Source of the DNA: JAJPHF01 sp035293805
Lineage (GTDB): Bacteria > Chloroflexota > UBA6077 > JAJPHF01
Reading direction: 5' to 3'
Assembly: GCA_035293805.1 (NCBI GenBank)
Contig: DATGMD010000032.1
Span: forward strand, 1-64,000
DNA length: 64,000 nucleotides
The notes beneath the pieces were generated by a model. It was given only the letters and a program-made list of their open reading frames with translations, searched no databases and was not told the DNA's origin. Each line of letters opens with the position of its first letter. The first letter of the stretch is position 1. Below are positions 49,798-58,226 of the stretch, piece after piece. The position numbers and the translations under genes were made by a program.

Positions 49798-51080
49798 AGC
49801 TGCGCTACCTCCACGGCCGGGCGCACGTCCACGAGCTGGGGCGTGCCGGGCCGCGCCCGCAGGTTCGTGCCCCCCGACTCGACGGCCGTGCGGCCGGGCA
49901 GGGTCCAGGCGGTTGGCGCCAGGCCCGGCGGCCGCGTCCACTGCTTGAGCGGCCGCCCCGCCGCGAGCGCCCGCAGCTCGCGCGCCCAGATCTTTCGCAG
50001 GAAGATGACTCCCAGGTCGCCGCGGCCCAGCCGCTCGGCCGCGCGGTCGGCGATGCGCCCCTGGCCCACCTGCGCGATGTCGTCCTGCACGCGCACGAGG
50101 TCCACGCGGCTCAGGTCCACGTCGCGCAGCCGCAGTGTGCCTGCCAGGACCTGCTCGCAGACCTCCTGGTGCGCCAGCGCGATGCGCGCCCGCCGCTCCT
50201 GGCGCCGCGCGCAGATGCGCCGCGCCGTCTCGCCCGTGATCGGCAGGCGGTGCAGGCTGAACTGCACGTGCGTCTCGTCGTCGACCGGCACCCACCAGAA
50301 CAGCGACTCCTGCCAGCCGATCTCGGGATCGGTCGGCAGCGCGTTCATGTGGAAGATGTTGGGCATCCCGAACTGGTTGATGCGAATCTCGCCGTTCGCC
50401 CGCGTCGCGGTGTAGACGACGCCCCAGTCGCCCTCCGCCGCGTGCAGCGTCTCGCCCGACCCGATGCCGGCGAACGAGGCGACGTTGTCGCTGTGAACGA
50501 AGCCGACGTGGCTCATGTCGAGCGAGTTTTCGAGGTTCTGGAAGTAATTGCAGCGCCGCACGTAGGAGTCGATCTCGATCACGCCGTCGAAGTCCTCGAA
50601 CTCGGGGTAGCGCGGGAACGACGGCGCAGCAACGCTTGTAGTATCCCGCGTTGCACCCTCCCCCAGATACGCCCAGATGAGCCCGAGGTACTCGCGCGTC
50701 GGGTAGCTCGCGATCCGCACCTTGGGCGGGAAGCTCGGGTCCTCGGCCGGCATCTCGACGCACTGGCCCGAGGCGTCGTACTTCCAGCCATGATAGAAGC
50801 AGCGGAGGCAGTCGCCCTCCACCCAGCCAGTGCTCAGCTGCGTCCCCCGGTGCGCGCAGCGCGGTGCCACCACATGGGGCTCCCCGTCCTCGCCGCGGTA
50901 GAGCGTGTAGTCCTCGCTCATGATGCGGAGCGGCTTCGCGTGGCCGGCGGGCAGGTCGAACGCGTGGTAGACGGGCTGCCAGAAGCGCCGCAGGTAGCGG
51001 CCGGCGAGCGTGCCCGGCCCGGTGTAGGCCAGCTCGTCCAGGTCGGCGGCGGCGCGCGGTCGGACGGTGGTGACGGCCAT
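49794..51080 (-). CDS. Rieske non-heme iron oxygenase, large subunit (2)
   Basis: The 428-residue protein starts at ATG 51080, six nt after the previous Rieske gene ends. The cluster motif is APRCAHRGTQL and CLRCFYHGWKYD. The mononuclear site is ENSLDMSHVGFVHSDN (D-x2-H-x4-H). The N-terminal GTLAGRYLRRFWQPVY closely echoes the oxygenase at 11960, so they belong to the same phthalate/vanillate-type branch. The C-terminal 60 residues form a Pro/Gly-rich tail. It probably acts with, or in sequence to, the next Rieske protein. No electron-transfer partner is encoded nearby. Confidence 0.92.
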   Translation of the reverse strand: MAVTTVRPRAAADLDELAYTGPGTLAGRYLRRFWQPVYHAFDLPAGHAKPLRIMSEDYTLYRGEDGEPHVVAPRCAHRGTQLSTGWVEGDCLRCFYHGWKYDASGQCVEMPAEDPSFPPKVRIASYPTREYLGLIWAYLGEGATRDTTSVAAPSFPRYPEFEDFDGVIEIDSYVRRCNYFQNLENSLDMSHVGFVHSDNVASFAGIGSGETLHAAEGDWGVVYTATRANGEIRINQFGMPNIFHMNALPTDPEIGWQESLFWWVPVDDETHVQFSLHRLPITGETARRICARRQERRARIALAHQEVCEQVLAGTLRLRDVDLSRVDLVRVQDDIAQVGQGRIADRAAERLGRGDLGVIFLRKIWARELRALAAGRPLKQWTRPPGLAPTAWTLPGRTAVESGGTNLRARPGTPQLVDVRPAVEVAQL

Positions 51081-51086
51081 AGTGAC

Positions 51087-52241
51087 TCAGCCCTCGCCGT
51101 TCGGCGCGGCGCCAGCCGCCACCGGCGCGGCGGCCGCCGCGCCGGGCTCGTAGCGCTTGCCCTGCCGCTGCAGCAGGAACGCCGCGCGAATCTGCTGGCG
51201 CATGCGGTAGATGTCGGCGTCGGGGCGCAGCAGGTGCTCGTGCGTGCGGGCGTAGGCCAGGCTGCCCTGCGACTCGCACATTACGGCGTCCTGGGCCGAC
51301 ACGCCGAGCGTGCGCGGCTTGACGACGTCCTCGTAGAGCTGCGCCCAGCGGGCGCGAATCTCGGGCGTGGGCGCGCGCTGGGCGATGAGGCGCGTAGCCT
51401 GCGTGTGGTCGGCGTCCACGGGGATCAGGTACAGGCGATTGCGGTACGGATCGGCGCCCGGCACGGCCACGAACTCGTTGGTGACCATGCAGGGAAGCTG
51501 GAAGTAGGGGATGCCGGTCTCCTTCACGTGGCCGGTGTGGATCGGGTTGCCGTGAATGTCGATCGAGAAGCCGCGCACGCCCTCCGGCGTGTCGACGAGC
51601 TTGATACGGCGGTCCGCCAGCGGCACCTGCGCGGGCTTGGCCGGCCCGCCCGTCCAGGTCTCGTTGGCGACGGCCTGGATCTCGGCGTGCAGCACGGTCG
51701 CATGGTAGCGGTCGGTGCCGTCGAGCCCGAGCAGCCAGTTGGTGTGCCAGTGCTCGGTCATCGTGTAGCAGACGTACTCGTCGTTGATCGCTTCTTCGGG
51801 CACGACCTCGCGCAGCGGCGGCGGCGGGAAGGCGGCCACGTCGCCGACATACGCCCAGATCAGGCCCGCTAGCTCCTCAGCAGGGTACGCCTGGGCGCAG
51901 ATGCCGTCGGGCGCGGCGCTGCCGTCCGGCTCCCACGGCACCAGCACGCACTGGCCCTGGCCGTCGAAGCGCAGGCCGTGGTAGGCGCACTGGAGGTTGT
52001 CGCCCATCACGCGGCCGAGCGACAGCTTCGCCGTGCGGTGGGGGCAGCGATCGACGAGCACGTGCGGCTGGCCGCTCTGGTCGCGCCAGGCCACCAGGTC
52101 CTCGCCCAGCCGCCGCACGCCGAGCGGCCGGCCGCTCGGCAGCTCGCTAGACATGAGTATCGGATACCAGTAGTTGCGCAGGCCCAGCTCCAGGCCCGCG
52201 GGCACGCCCGGCGCGACCTCCGGGATCGTCTCGCTCTGCAT
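51087..52241 (-). CDS. Rieske non-heme iron oxygenase, large subunit (3)
   Basis: The 384-residue protein starts at ATG 52241 with GGGGAG nine nt upstream. The Rieske motif is VDRCPHRTAKL and LQCAYHGLRFD. The mononuclear iron site is LDGTDRYHATVLHAE (D-x2-H-x4-H). The N-terminus GLRNYWYPILMSSELPSGRP resembles O-demethylase/PaO-like oxygenases. It carries an Ala-rich tail. It heads a minus-strand operon Rieske-Rieske-M24-DUF1697 with 4-6-nt junctions. Different sequence from copy 2 argues for two steps rather than alpha/beta chains. Confidence 0.91.
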   Translation of the reverse strand: MQSETIPEVAPGVPAGLELGLRNYWYPILMSSELPSGRPLGVRRLGEDLVAWRDQSGQPHVLVDRCPHRTAKLSLGRVMGDNLQCAYHGLRFDGQGQCVLVPWEPDGSAAPDGICAQAYPAEELAGLIWAYVGDVAAFPPPPLREVVPEEAINDEYVCYTMTEHWHTNWLLGLDGTDRYHATVLHAEIQAVANETWTGGPAKPAQVPLADRRIKLVDTPEGVRGFSIDIHGNPIHTGHVKETGIPYFQLPCMVTNEFVAVPGADPYRNRLYLIPVDADHTQATRLIAQRAPTPEIRARWAQLYEDVVKPRTLGVSAQDAVMCESQGSLAYARTHEHLLRPDADIYRMRQQIRAAFLLQRQGKRYEPGAAAAAPVAAGAAPNGEG

Positions 52242-52357
52242 CGTCGTCACTCCCCTGCCGTGGCACCGCTCACCGGCCACTATGATAGCGGGGCCTGCCT
52301 CGCCCCTGCATGGGGCTGCAACGCGCTAGAGGTCGCGCGGCGTGAGGGCAACCATCC

Positions 52358-53476
52358 TTAGCTCGTCCGGCAGCCCCGCGGCAACCCGCTGGCCGTCGCG
52401 GCGCAGGTGTTGCGGAAGGCGGGCTCCTGGAGCACCGCTTGCAGGATGCTGTAGTCCACGACCTGCGCGCCGGTCGCGTCCACGCCGGCAAGCTGCAGCT
52501 CTCCCTCGATCACGTCGAGCGCCGTCTGGCCGTCGCGCACGATGCCCTCGCTCAGCTCGCGGTAGGTCAGGCGCGCGTCCGCCGGGTCCATCTCCCACTT
52601 GTTCGCCATGAAGGCGACCGTCTCGTCCTCGTGGTCGAGCGTGTAGGCGATGCTGCGCAGGCTGCCGCGGATCGTGCGCGCGACCTTCTCGCGCTCGCCG
52701 GCGATCCGGTCGTCGGTGGTGGCCAGCCCGCCCTGCGTCGAGCGGACGAAGTCGCGACCCCGCGCGATCACGCGGAAGCCCGCGCGCTCGGCCATGCCGA
52801 CGAACGGCGGGCTGAGCACGGCCGCCAGCACGCCGCCCGCCGTCAGCGCGGCAAACGTCTGGGGCGGCGTCTGGGTCTGCACGAACGCCACGTCGGCATC
52901 GGGGTTCAGGCCCGCGGCCTGGACGACGCGCCGCCCGATCTGGATGGGCGTGCCCGCCACCGACGTGATGGCGATGGTCTTGTCGCGCAGGTCCGGCACC
53001 GAGCCGATCTCTGGCGCCACGAGCAGGCTGAGGTCGGACTGGTCGATGAGCCCCATGACCACGTGCAGCGGGCTGCCGGTCGCCGTCGCCCGCGCCGCCG
53101 AGCCGGCCGCGGCGGTGAAGTCGAGCTGCCCCGCCAGCAGCGCGGCGATACCGGTGTTGGCCGGCAGCACTTGCAGGTCGAGGTCCACGCCCTCCGCCGC
53201 GTATAGCCCTTGCGCCTGGCCGAGATAGTAGACCAGGAAGTTCAGCCCCGGCGACGGCAGCGCCAGCGACACCGCCATCGGGGCGGGCACGGCTGACGGC
53301 GCGACGCTGGCGCTCGGCGCCCCGCCCGCCGGAGCTGCGGCGGCCGGCGGGGCTGGCGGCGGAGCGGCCGGGGGCGGCGCCGCGCAGGCGGCGGCGAGCG
53401 CGGCAAGACACATCAACCCGACGAGCCGGCTGCGCCAGCCCGCTCCGCGCCGAGTAGTGCGCGGCGTGCTCCCCAC
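52358..53476 (-). CDS. NMT1-like ABC substrate-binding lipoprotein (tandem copy A)
   Basis: I start at GTG 53476, five nt after GGAG, giving 372 residues; GTG 53482 is also open. The signal peptide ends ALAAACAAP, then a Pro/Ala linker. The mature protein (VSLALPSPGLNFLVYYLGQA) is strikingly like the next upstream gene: both have GQA-GLYAAEGVD, MGLIDQS, IGRR-VQAAGLNPD, STQGGLAT and RTYRALADGIV-type blocks. They are a recent tandem duplication. Ligand unknown; Rieske and amidohydrolase-type genes around suggest an aromatic or amide acid. Confidence 0.88.
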   Translation of the reverse strand: MGSTPRTTRRGAGWRSRLVGLMCLAALAAACAAPPPAAPPPAPPAAAAPAGGAPSASVAPSAVPAPMAVSLALPSPGLNFLVYYLGQAQGLYAAEGVDLDLQVLPANTGIAALLAGQLDFTAAAGSAARATATGSPLHVVMGLIDQSDLSLLVAPEIGSVPDLRDKTIAITSVAGTPIQIGRRVVQAAGLNPDADVAFVQTQTPPQTFAALTAGGVLAAVLSPPFVGMAERAGFRVIARGRDFVRSTQGGLATTDDRIAGEREKVARTIRGSLRSIAYTLDHEDETVAFMANKWEMDPADARLTYRELSEGIVRDGQTALDVIEGELQLAGVDATGAQVVDYSILQAVLQEPAFRNTCAATASGLPRGCRTS

Positions 53477-53530
53477 GACCACTCCAATCCCCTCTCCTGC
53501 CTCTCGCTCCCACGTGCCAGCCGACCATCT

Positions 53531-53555
53531 CCCCCTTCCTTCGTGGGGAAGGGGG
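53531..53555. terminator. Hairpin between tandem SBP genes
   Basis: CCCCCTTCC (53531-53539) pairs with GGAAGGGGG (53547-53555) around seven bases, 16 nt beyond the stop of copy B. It may end or attenuate transcription between the duplicates. No T-run follows. Confidence 0.4.
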
Positions 53556-53570
53556 CGGGGGTTAGGGCCC

Positions 53571-54701
53571 CTACCGGCACCCCTGCGGCGGCTGGCCGTT
53601 GCGCGGCGCGCAGATGTCGCGCCAGGCAGGCTCGGCGAGCACCTGGCGCAGGGCGCTGTAGTCGACCACGTCCTCGCCGGTGGCCGTCTCGCCCGCGAGC
53701 CTCAGCTCGCCCTCGATGATATCGAGCGCCGTCAGGCCGTTGCGCACGATGCCGTCGGCGAGCGCGCGGTAGGTGCGGCGAGCGGTGTCCGGGTCGAGAT
53801 CGTAGTTCTGCACGATGTAGTCGACGGCGTCCTGCTCCTGGTCGAGCGTGTAGGCGATGCTCCGCAGCGTGCCGCGCAGCGTGCGCGCCAGCTTGTCGGG
53901 CTGCTCCTGGATGCGCTGCTGCGACGTGGCGAGGCCGCCCTGCGTCGAGCGGATGTAGTCGCGGCCGCGGGCGATGGCGCGGAACCCCTGGCTCTCGGCC
54001 ATCGCCGTGAGGGGCGGGTCGATCAGCGCCGCCGGCACGCCGCCGGCCGTGAGCGCCGTGTAGGCGTTCGGCGTCGTCTGCGTCTGCAGCCAGTCCACGT
54101 CGCCATCCGGGTTCAGGCCCGCGGCCTGCACCATGCGCCGCCCGATCTGGGCAGGGGTGCCGATGATCGACGTGATGGCAATCGTCTTGCCCTTCAGGTC
54201 CGGCACCGAGCCGACGTCCGGGGCGACGTGCAGGTCGATCATCGACTGGTCGATGAGCCCCATCACGATGCGTATCGGCGCGCCAGCGGCGGCCGCCCGG
54301 GCGCCCGAGCCGGCCGCGGTCGTGAAGTCCAGCTCGCCGGCCAGGATGGCGGCGATCGCCGTGTTGGCGGTGAGCACGCTCAAGTCGGCGTCCACGCCCT
54401 CGGCGGCGTACAGTCCCTTCGCCTGGCCGAGATAGTAGGGCAGGAAGATCACGCCGGGCGACGGCGAGGCCATCGTCACCCGCATGGGCGCGGGCGGCGC
54501 CGTAGGCGCGGCCGGGCTGGTCGGCGCGGCGCTCGGCGGGCCCGGCGCGCTCGCGGCCGGCGCGGCGGGAGGAGCCGCCGCTGGGGTGGCCGCCGGGGGC
54601 GGCGCGGGCGCGGCGGGACTGGCGCAGGCGGCGAGCGCTGCGGCCAGGAGCAGCCCGCCTGCTGCCGCGAGGGCGCGGGGGCGCGTGGAGCGCCGGAACA
54701 T
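53571..54701 (-). CDS. NMT1-like ABC substrate-binding lipoprotein (tandem copy B)
   Basis: The 376-residue protein starts at ATG 54701 after GAAGGGAAG. The signal peptide ends AALAACASP, followed by an Ala/Pro/Ser linker of nearly 50 residues. The mature part VTMASPSPGVIFLPYYLGQA through the C-terminal QPPQGC aligns along its whole length with copy A. It is the upstream copy, so a promoter is likely in 54702-54881, where I see only dispersed GC-rich repeats. Confidence 0.88.
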   Translation of the reverse strand: MFRRSTRPRALAAAGGLLLAAALAACASPAAPAPPPAATPAAAPPAAPAASAPGPPSAAPTSPAAPTAPPAPMRVTMASPSPGVIFLPYYLGQAKGLYAAEGVDADLSVLTANTAIAAILAGELDFTTAAGSGARAAAAGAPIRIVMGLIDQSMIDLHVAPDVGSVPDLKGKTIAITSIIGTPAQIGRRMVQAAGLNPDGDVDWLQTQTTPNAYTALTAGGVPAALIDPPLTAMAESQGFRAIARGRDYIRSTQGGLATSQQRIQEQPDKLARTLRGTLRSIAYTLDQEQDAVDYIVQNYDLDPDTARRTYRALADGIVRNGLTALDIIEGELRLAGETATGEDVVDYSALRQVLAEPAWRDICAPRNGQPPQGCR

Positions 54702-54745
54702 AGGCTTCCCTTCAACGACGTTGAGCATTATTCACGTTGGTAGCG

Positions 54746-54840
54746 GCGCCGGGGCTGCGGCCTCGACGGCCGCGGGCGGCCACGAGTGCCGCCCCTACGA
54801 GAGGACCGCAGCCGCGGGCGGGCGTGAAACCCACCCCTAC
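54746..54840. repeat. Dispersed GC-rich repeat (copy 1, plus half copy)
   Basis: The 53-nt block 54746-54798 matches 60568-60620 at about 47 positions (core GCGGCCTCGACGGCCGCGGG). A half copy follows at 54811-54840 (GGGCGGGCGTGAAACCCACC). The unit contains CTCGACGG-type and GGGCGGG...CCCGCCC palindromes. Both places lie between genes. Confidence 0.65.
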
Positions 54841-54881
54841 CAGACGACCCCAGCGCTGGGCCACGCGCCTGCCGCACCGCC

Positions 54882-56336
54882 TCACCGCGCGACGCGGACC
54901 GGGGAGCGGGCGGCGAGGACGTCGGCGAACTTCTCGCGGACGGCCTGGTAGATCTCGGGGCTCGACTCGGCCACGGGCGGGAAGCGGTCCTTCCAGGTGT
55001 ACGGCCGGCAGGCGTTGATCAGCGCCTTCGAGTTGCTGTTGCTGCCCCTCCGGTCGGGCGGGATGATCGGGTCGAGCGGCCCGCTCCAGCAGTCGCGCAG
55101 CACGTCGATGTCGCGCTCGGGATCGCAGCGCGTCGCCATCGCCCACAGCACGTCGTCGGTGTTCGACGGATCGATATCGTCGTCCACGACGATGACGAAG
55201 CGGCCCATGTACGCCGTGTTGGCGCACTGCGCGGCGATGCCCAGCGCCTGCTTGGCGTGGCCGTTGTAGCGCTGCTGGATCGACACGACGAGCCAGAAGC
55301 GCTGGGCCGTGCGATGGTACCAGACGCCCTGCACGTTGGAGACGCCCGCGCGCTCCAGCTCGTTCCAGATCTGCGCCGACTTGATGAGCGAGTACATCAG
55401 GCAGTTGTCGTGCGGCGGGCGGCCCACCAGCATGCCGGTGATGATGGGGTCGTCGCGGTAAAGCAGCCGCTCGACCTTCATCGTGTACTCGTCGCGCGAG
55501 CCGCTGGCGTAGTAGCCGGTGAACTCGCCGAAGGGCCCCTCGGGGCGGCGGTCGTTCGGCGTGAGCAAGCCCTCGACGACGATCTCGGCGTGGGCGGGGA
55601 ACGGCAGGCCCGTCACGCTGCCCTCGATCACGTCGATCGGTGCGCCGCGCAGGCCGCCGGCGTAGTCGTACTCCGACACGCCGCGCGGCACCTCCGTGCC
55701 GGCGGGGATCAGCAGCAGCGGGTCGCAGCCGAAGCTCATGGCGACCGGGCAGGGCTGCCCGAGGGCGAAGTAGCGCTCGCGGTGCAGGTAACCCTGGTGG
55801 CCGGGCGAGATGTACAGCGAGAGGTGCTGGGCGTCCTGCACCATCACGCGGTAGGTCGCGGCGTTCACCCAGCCGCTGTCGGGGTCGCGCGTCATGATGA
55901 GGTCGCCGGTGCCGATGTAGCGGCCGCCATCGAACTGGTGCCAGCGGGGCACGGGGAACTGGGACAGGTCCACGGCGTCGCCCACCTGCTCGTTTTCGAG
56001 GATGGGGCCGCTGGTGACGACGCGCGGCGGCGTTAGCGCGAGCTGGGCCACGCGCGGGCGCAGCGCCTGCACGAACGCCATGTCCGACGGCCACTCGGTC
56101 GGCATGCCGAGCGTGAGGGCGAGGCGCTCGCGCGAGTTGAGCAGGCCGCTCGCCACGCGGTAGCCGGCCGGGTAGCCCTTGATCTCGTCGAACAGCAGGG
56201 CCGCGGCGTGCGCCGGCTTGCGCGCCATCAGGTCGGTGAGCGCGCCCAATTCCAGGTCCCAGTCGACGCCCTTGACGCGCTGCAGCTGGCCCAGGTCGTC
56301 CACCTGGTCCAGCCATTCCCGCAGGTCTTGATACAT
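54882..56336 (-). CDS. UbiD family decarboxylase (copy 2)
   Basis: The 484-residue protein starts at ATG 56336, directly after the asparaginase-like stop, with CGGAG upstream. UbiD features are MYQDLREWLDQVDDLGQLQRV at the N-terminus, NAATYRVMVQDAQHLSLYIS at the cofactor site, RPEGPFGEFTGYYASG (with the conserved Glu-x-x-Gly-Glu-Phe), and a metal/prenyl-FMN-site GRPPHDNCLMYSLIK. It would remove or add a carboxyl group on an aromatic or alpha,beta-unsaturated acid. It differs substantially from copy 1, so the two probably have different substrates. Confidence 0.92.
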   Translation of the reverse strand: MYQDLREWLDQVDDLGQLQRVKGVDWDLELGALTDLMARKPAHAAALLFDEIKGYPAGYRVASGLLNSRERLALTLGMPTEWPSDMAFVQALRPRVAQLALTPPRVVTSGPILENEQVGDAVDLSQFPVPRWHQFDGGRYIGTGDLIMTRDPDSGWVNAATYRVMVQDAQHLSLYISPGHQGYLHRERYFALGQPCPVAMSFGCDPLLLIPAGTEVPRGVSEYDYAGGLRGAPIDVIEGSVTGLPFPAHAEIVVEGLLTPNDRRPEGPFGEFTGYYASGSRDEYTMKVERLLYRDDPIITGMLVGRPPHDNCLMYSLIKSAQIWNELERAGVSNVQGVWYHRTAQRFWLVVSIQQRYNGHAKQALGIAAQCANTAYMGRFVIVVDDDIDPSNTDDVLWAMATRCDPERDIDVLRDCWSGPLDPIIPPDRRGSNSNSKALINACRPYTWKDRFPPVAESSPEIYQAVREKFADVLAARSPVRVAR

Positions 56337-57278
56337 CTAATACTCCGAGAACATGCGCTGTAGCTCGCCGCGGTCGGCGGTGCGGGTGAGGCCAAGCATC
56401 AGGAGGATGCGGGCCTTGTGCGACACCAGGCTGTCGGCGCGCACGTAAGGGCTCTCCTCGTCGAGGGGGATGCGCCCGCCCCCGCCGCGGCTGGCCAGCA
56501 CGACGGGGATGGACGCCGCGATCGCGGCGATGCCCGCCTCCTGGTCGGCCGACGGCCGGCCGTTGTACGTGTAGCCGTGGACCACCAGGCCCCGCGCCCC
56601 CGCCGCCACGCAGGCGCGGGCGGCCGCGTCGTCGGCGCCCACGTAGGCCGCCACCACGTCCACGCGCGGGAGCGTGTCGATGTCCCGCACGTCGAACTCT
56701 GAGCGGTGGGTGTGCCGGCGCAGCGGCGCGTGGTAGAAGCTCACCTGGTCCGTCTCGACGTGGCCCAGGATCCCGTGGCCGAGCGAGACGAAGCCGCCGG
56801 GCCGCTGGTTGGTCTTCACCACGTCGCGCGCCGAGTGGATCTCCTCGTGCAGCACGACCAGACAGCCTTGCCCGGCGGCCTCGGGCGTGAGGGCCACGCG
56901 GATGGCGTCGAGCAGGTTGCGGTCGCCGTCGTTGCCCACCTCGTCGTGCTTGCGCTGCGACGCGACGCACACGAGCGGCTTCCGCGTGCGCACTGTCAGG
57001 TGCAGGAAGAAGGCGGTCTCCTCGACGGTGAAGGTGCCGTGCGTGACGACGATGGCGTCGATGCGCGGATCGTCGGCGGCCTGGACGGCGGCGCGCGCCA
57101 CGTCGAGCCAGTGCTGCAAGCGGATCGAGCCGCTGCGCACACGCGTCGCCTCGACCACCTCGAAGTCGGCCAGCTCGCGCGCTTGCGGCACGTCGCGCAG
57201 CACGTCGTCGATGCCGATGAGCCCGTGGCCCGTGTTGGCGATGGTCCCGCCCGTGGCGATCAGCTTGATCAGTGGCAC
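56337..57278 (-). CDS. Type II L-asparaginase-like amidohydrolase with altered catalytic motif
   Basis: GTG 57278 is the start because AAGGAGG ends six nt upstream, giving 313 residues MPLIKLIATGGTIANTGHGL. Motif 1 (TGGTIA with the first catalytic Thr) is intact. Motif 2, normally THGTDTMEET, reads THGTFTVEETAFFLHL: the substrate-carboxylate Asp is Phe. Later blocks DGDRNLLDAIRVA, ARDVVKTNQRPGGFVS (catalytic Lys) and GARGLVVHGYTYNG remain. The family hydrolyses asparagine or glutamine; the Asp-to-Phe change suggests an amide lacking the amino-acid head group (inference). It is directly upstream of UbiD copy 2. Confidence 0.88.
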   Translation of the reverse strand: MPLIKLIATGGTIANTGHGLIGIDDVLRDVPQARELADFEVVEATRVRSGSIRLQHWLDVARAAVQAADDPRIDAIVVTHGTFTVEETAFFLHLTVRTRKPLVCVASQRKHDEVGNDGDRNLLDAIRVALTPEAAGQGCLVVLHEEIHSARDVVKTNQRPGGFVSLGHGILGHVETDQVSFYHAPLRRHTHRSEFDVRDIDTLPRVDVVAAYVGADDAAARACVAAGARGLVVHGYTYNGRPSADQEAGIAAIAASIPVVLASRGGGGRIPLDEESPYVRADSLVSHKARILLMLGLTRTADRGELQRMFSEY

Positions 57279-58226
57279 CGCCGTCCTCCTTCCGCCTGCC
57301 CCGCGCCTCATGGTAGGCGCCGAGCGAGCGCACAAGCAACTCGGCCCATGCCCGAGGGTGTCCTCGGTTTTGGCAGCGCATGGCAGCCCCGTCGATCGCG
57401 CCCGCGGGTGGCTCCGCGGGCGCGAGAGTTTAGCCGAGGAACGGTCAAACGATGCTCCTTTGCCGGGTGGTTAAGTGCTAGGCCGGGCGCGGGTCTGCGC
57501 GGGCTGGTCGGGCGCGGAAGGTCGCATCGCTTACCCCGTACGATAATCCTCCGATGGCTCGCGGCGGGCCGGGCCGGCGGGTGCTGTCCCGGGCCGGGCG
57601 CGGGCGGCGAGCGCGGTGGGATGCGTGCACGGGCAGGGACGGCGACCACGTCGCGCCGGACGGCGGGCGCTCTCCGGCGCGCCTCGCGGCCGGATACCGG
57701 GCCGGCCTGGCAAGCTAGCCGGAGAGGGACGCCCTCACCCCGACCCTCTCCCAGAGGGAGAGGGAGAGGGACTGACCTCACCCCCCTGCCCCCCTCTCCC
57801 TCAGGAGAGGGGGAGGGCGGGAAGCGTGTGCCGGATTCGCTAGGACACCGGGTCGGGCGGCGATCGGGCAGGGCGCAGCGCCCCTACATAGAAAGGCATT
57901 GGGGAAGGGCGGGCGTCCGGAGGGGCGACCGGCAGCCGGGCTGGGATGGGGAGGGGCGGGCGTCCGGCGCAGCCGCGGGCAGCCGGGAGGGAAGGGCAAC
58001 CAGTGGGGCCGCGCGATCGACTGCAGAATGCTGGGGACACTCATCTTCAGGCTCCAGGGCAGTGTGTGGAGGCCCGCGCCGGCCAGACAGGCGAGACGTG
58101 CCGCAGGCCACAATGGTAGTGCCGCGGGCGCAGGCCATCAGTCACTGGCGGCGGCTATAATGGGCCGCCGCGCGCCAGGGCGAATGATAGTGAGCTGGCC
58201 CCCGCGGCGCGCGCAGGAGGACGGCG
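57279..58226. repeat. Gene-free region rich in G/C palindromic repeats
   Basis: No convincing gene lies in this 948-nt gap. It holds two hairpins made of G/A and C/T runs: CCCTCTCCC/GGGAGAGGG at 57744-57764 and CCCCCTCTCC/GGAGAGGGGG at 57790-57813. A GGGCGCAGCGCCCC palindrome occurs near 57874, and GGGCGGGCGTCCGG occurs twice (about 57906 and 57956). These are dispersed intergenic repeat types. The right end includes the putative -10 box at 58156. Confidence 0.6.
58156..58161 (+). promoter_or_regulatory. -10 box (TATAATGGG type)
   Basis: TATAAT followed by GGG lies 66 nt before ATG 58227. No clear -35 box is seen. The same TATAATGGG string follows the promoters at 3533 and 63119. Confidence 0.4.

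Noticed and set aside
48505..51279. A 924-codon open frame suggesting a Rieske-M24 fusion
   Set aside because: The upstream half is the out-of-frame shadow of the Rieske gene (49794-51080). ATG 49797 with a ribosome binding site is the real M24 start.
54712..57381. An 889-codon minus-strand frame across UbiD and asparaginase genes
   Set aside because: It is an arginine-, alanine- and proline-rich shadow; the real proteins lie in other frames with full family motifs.
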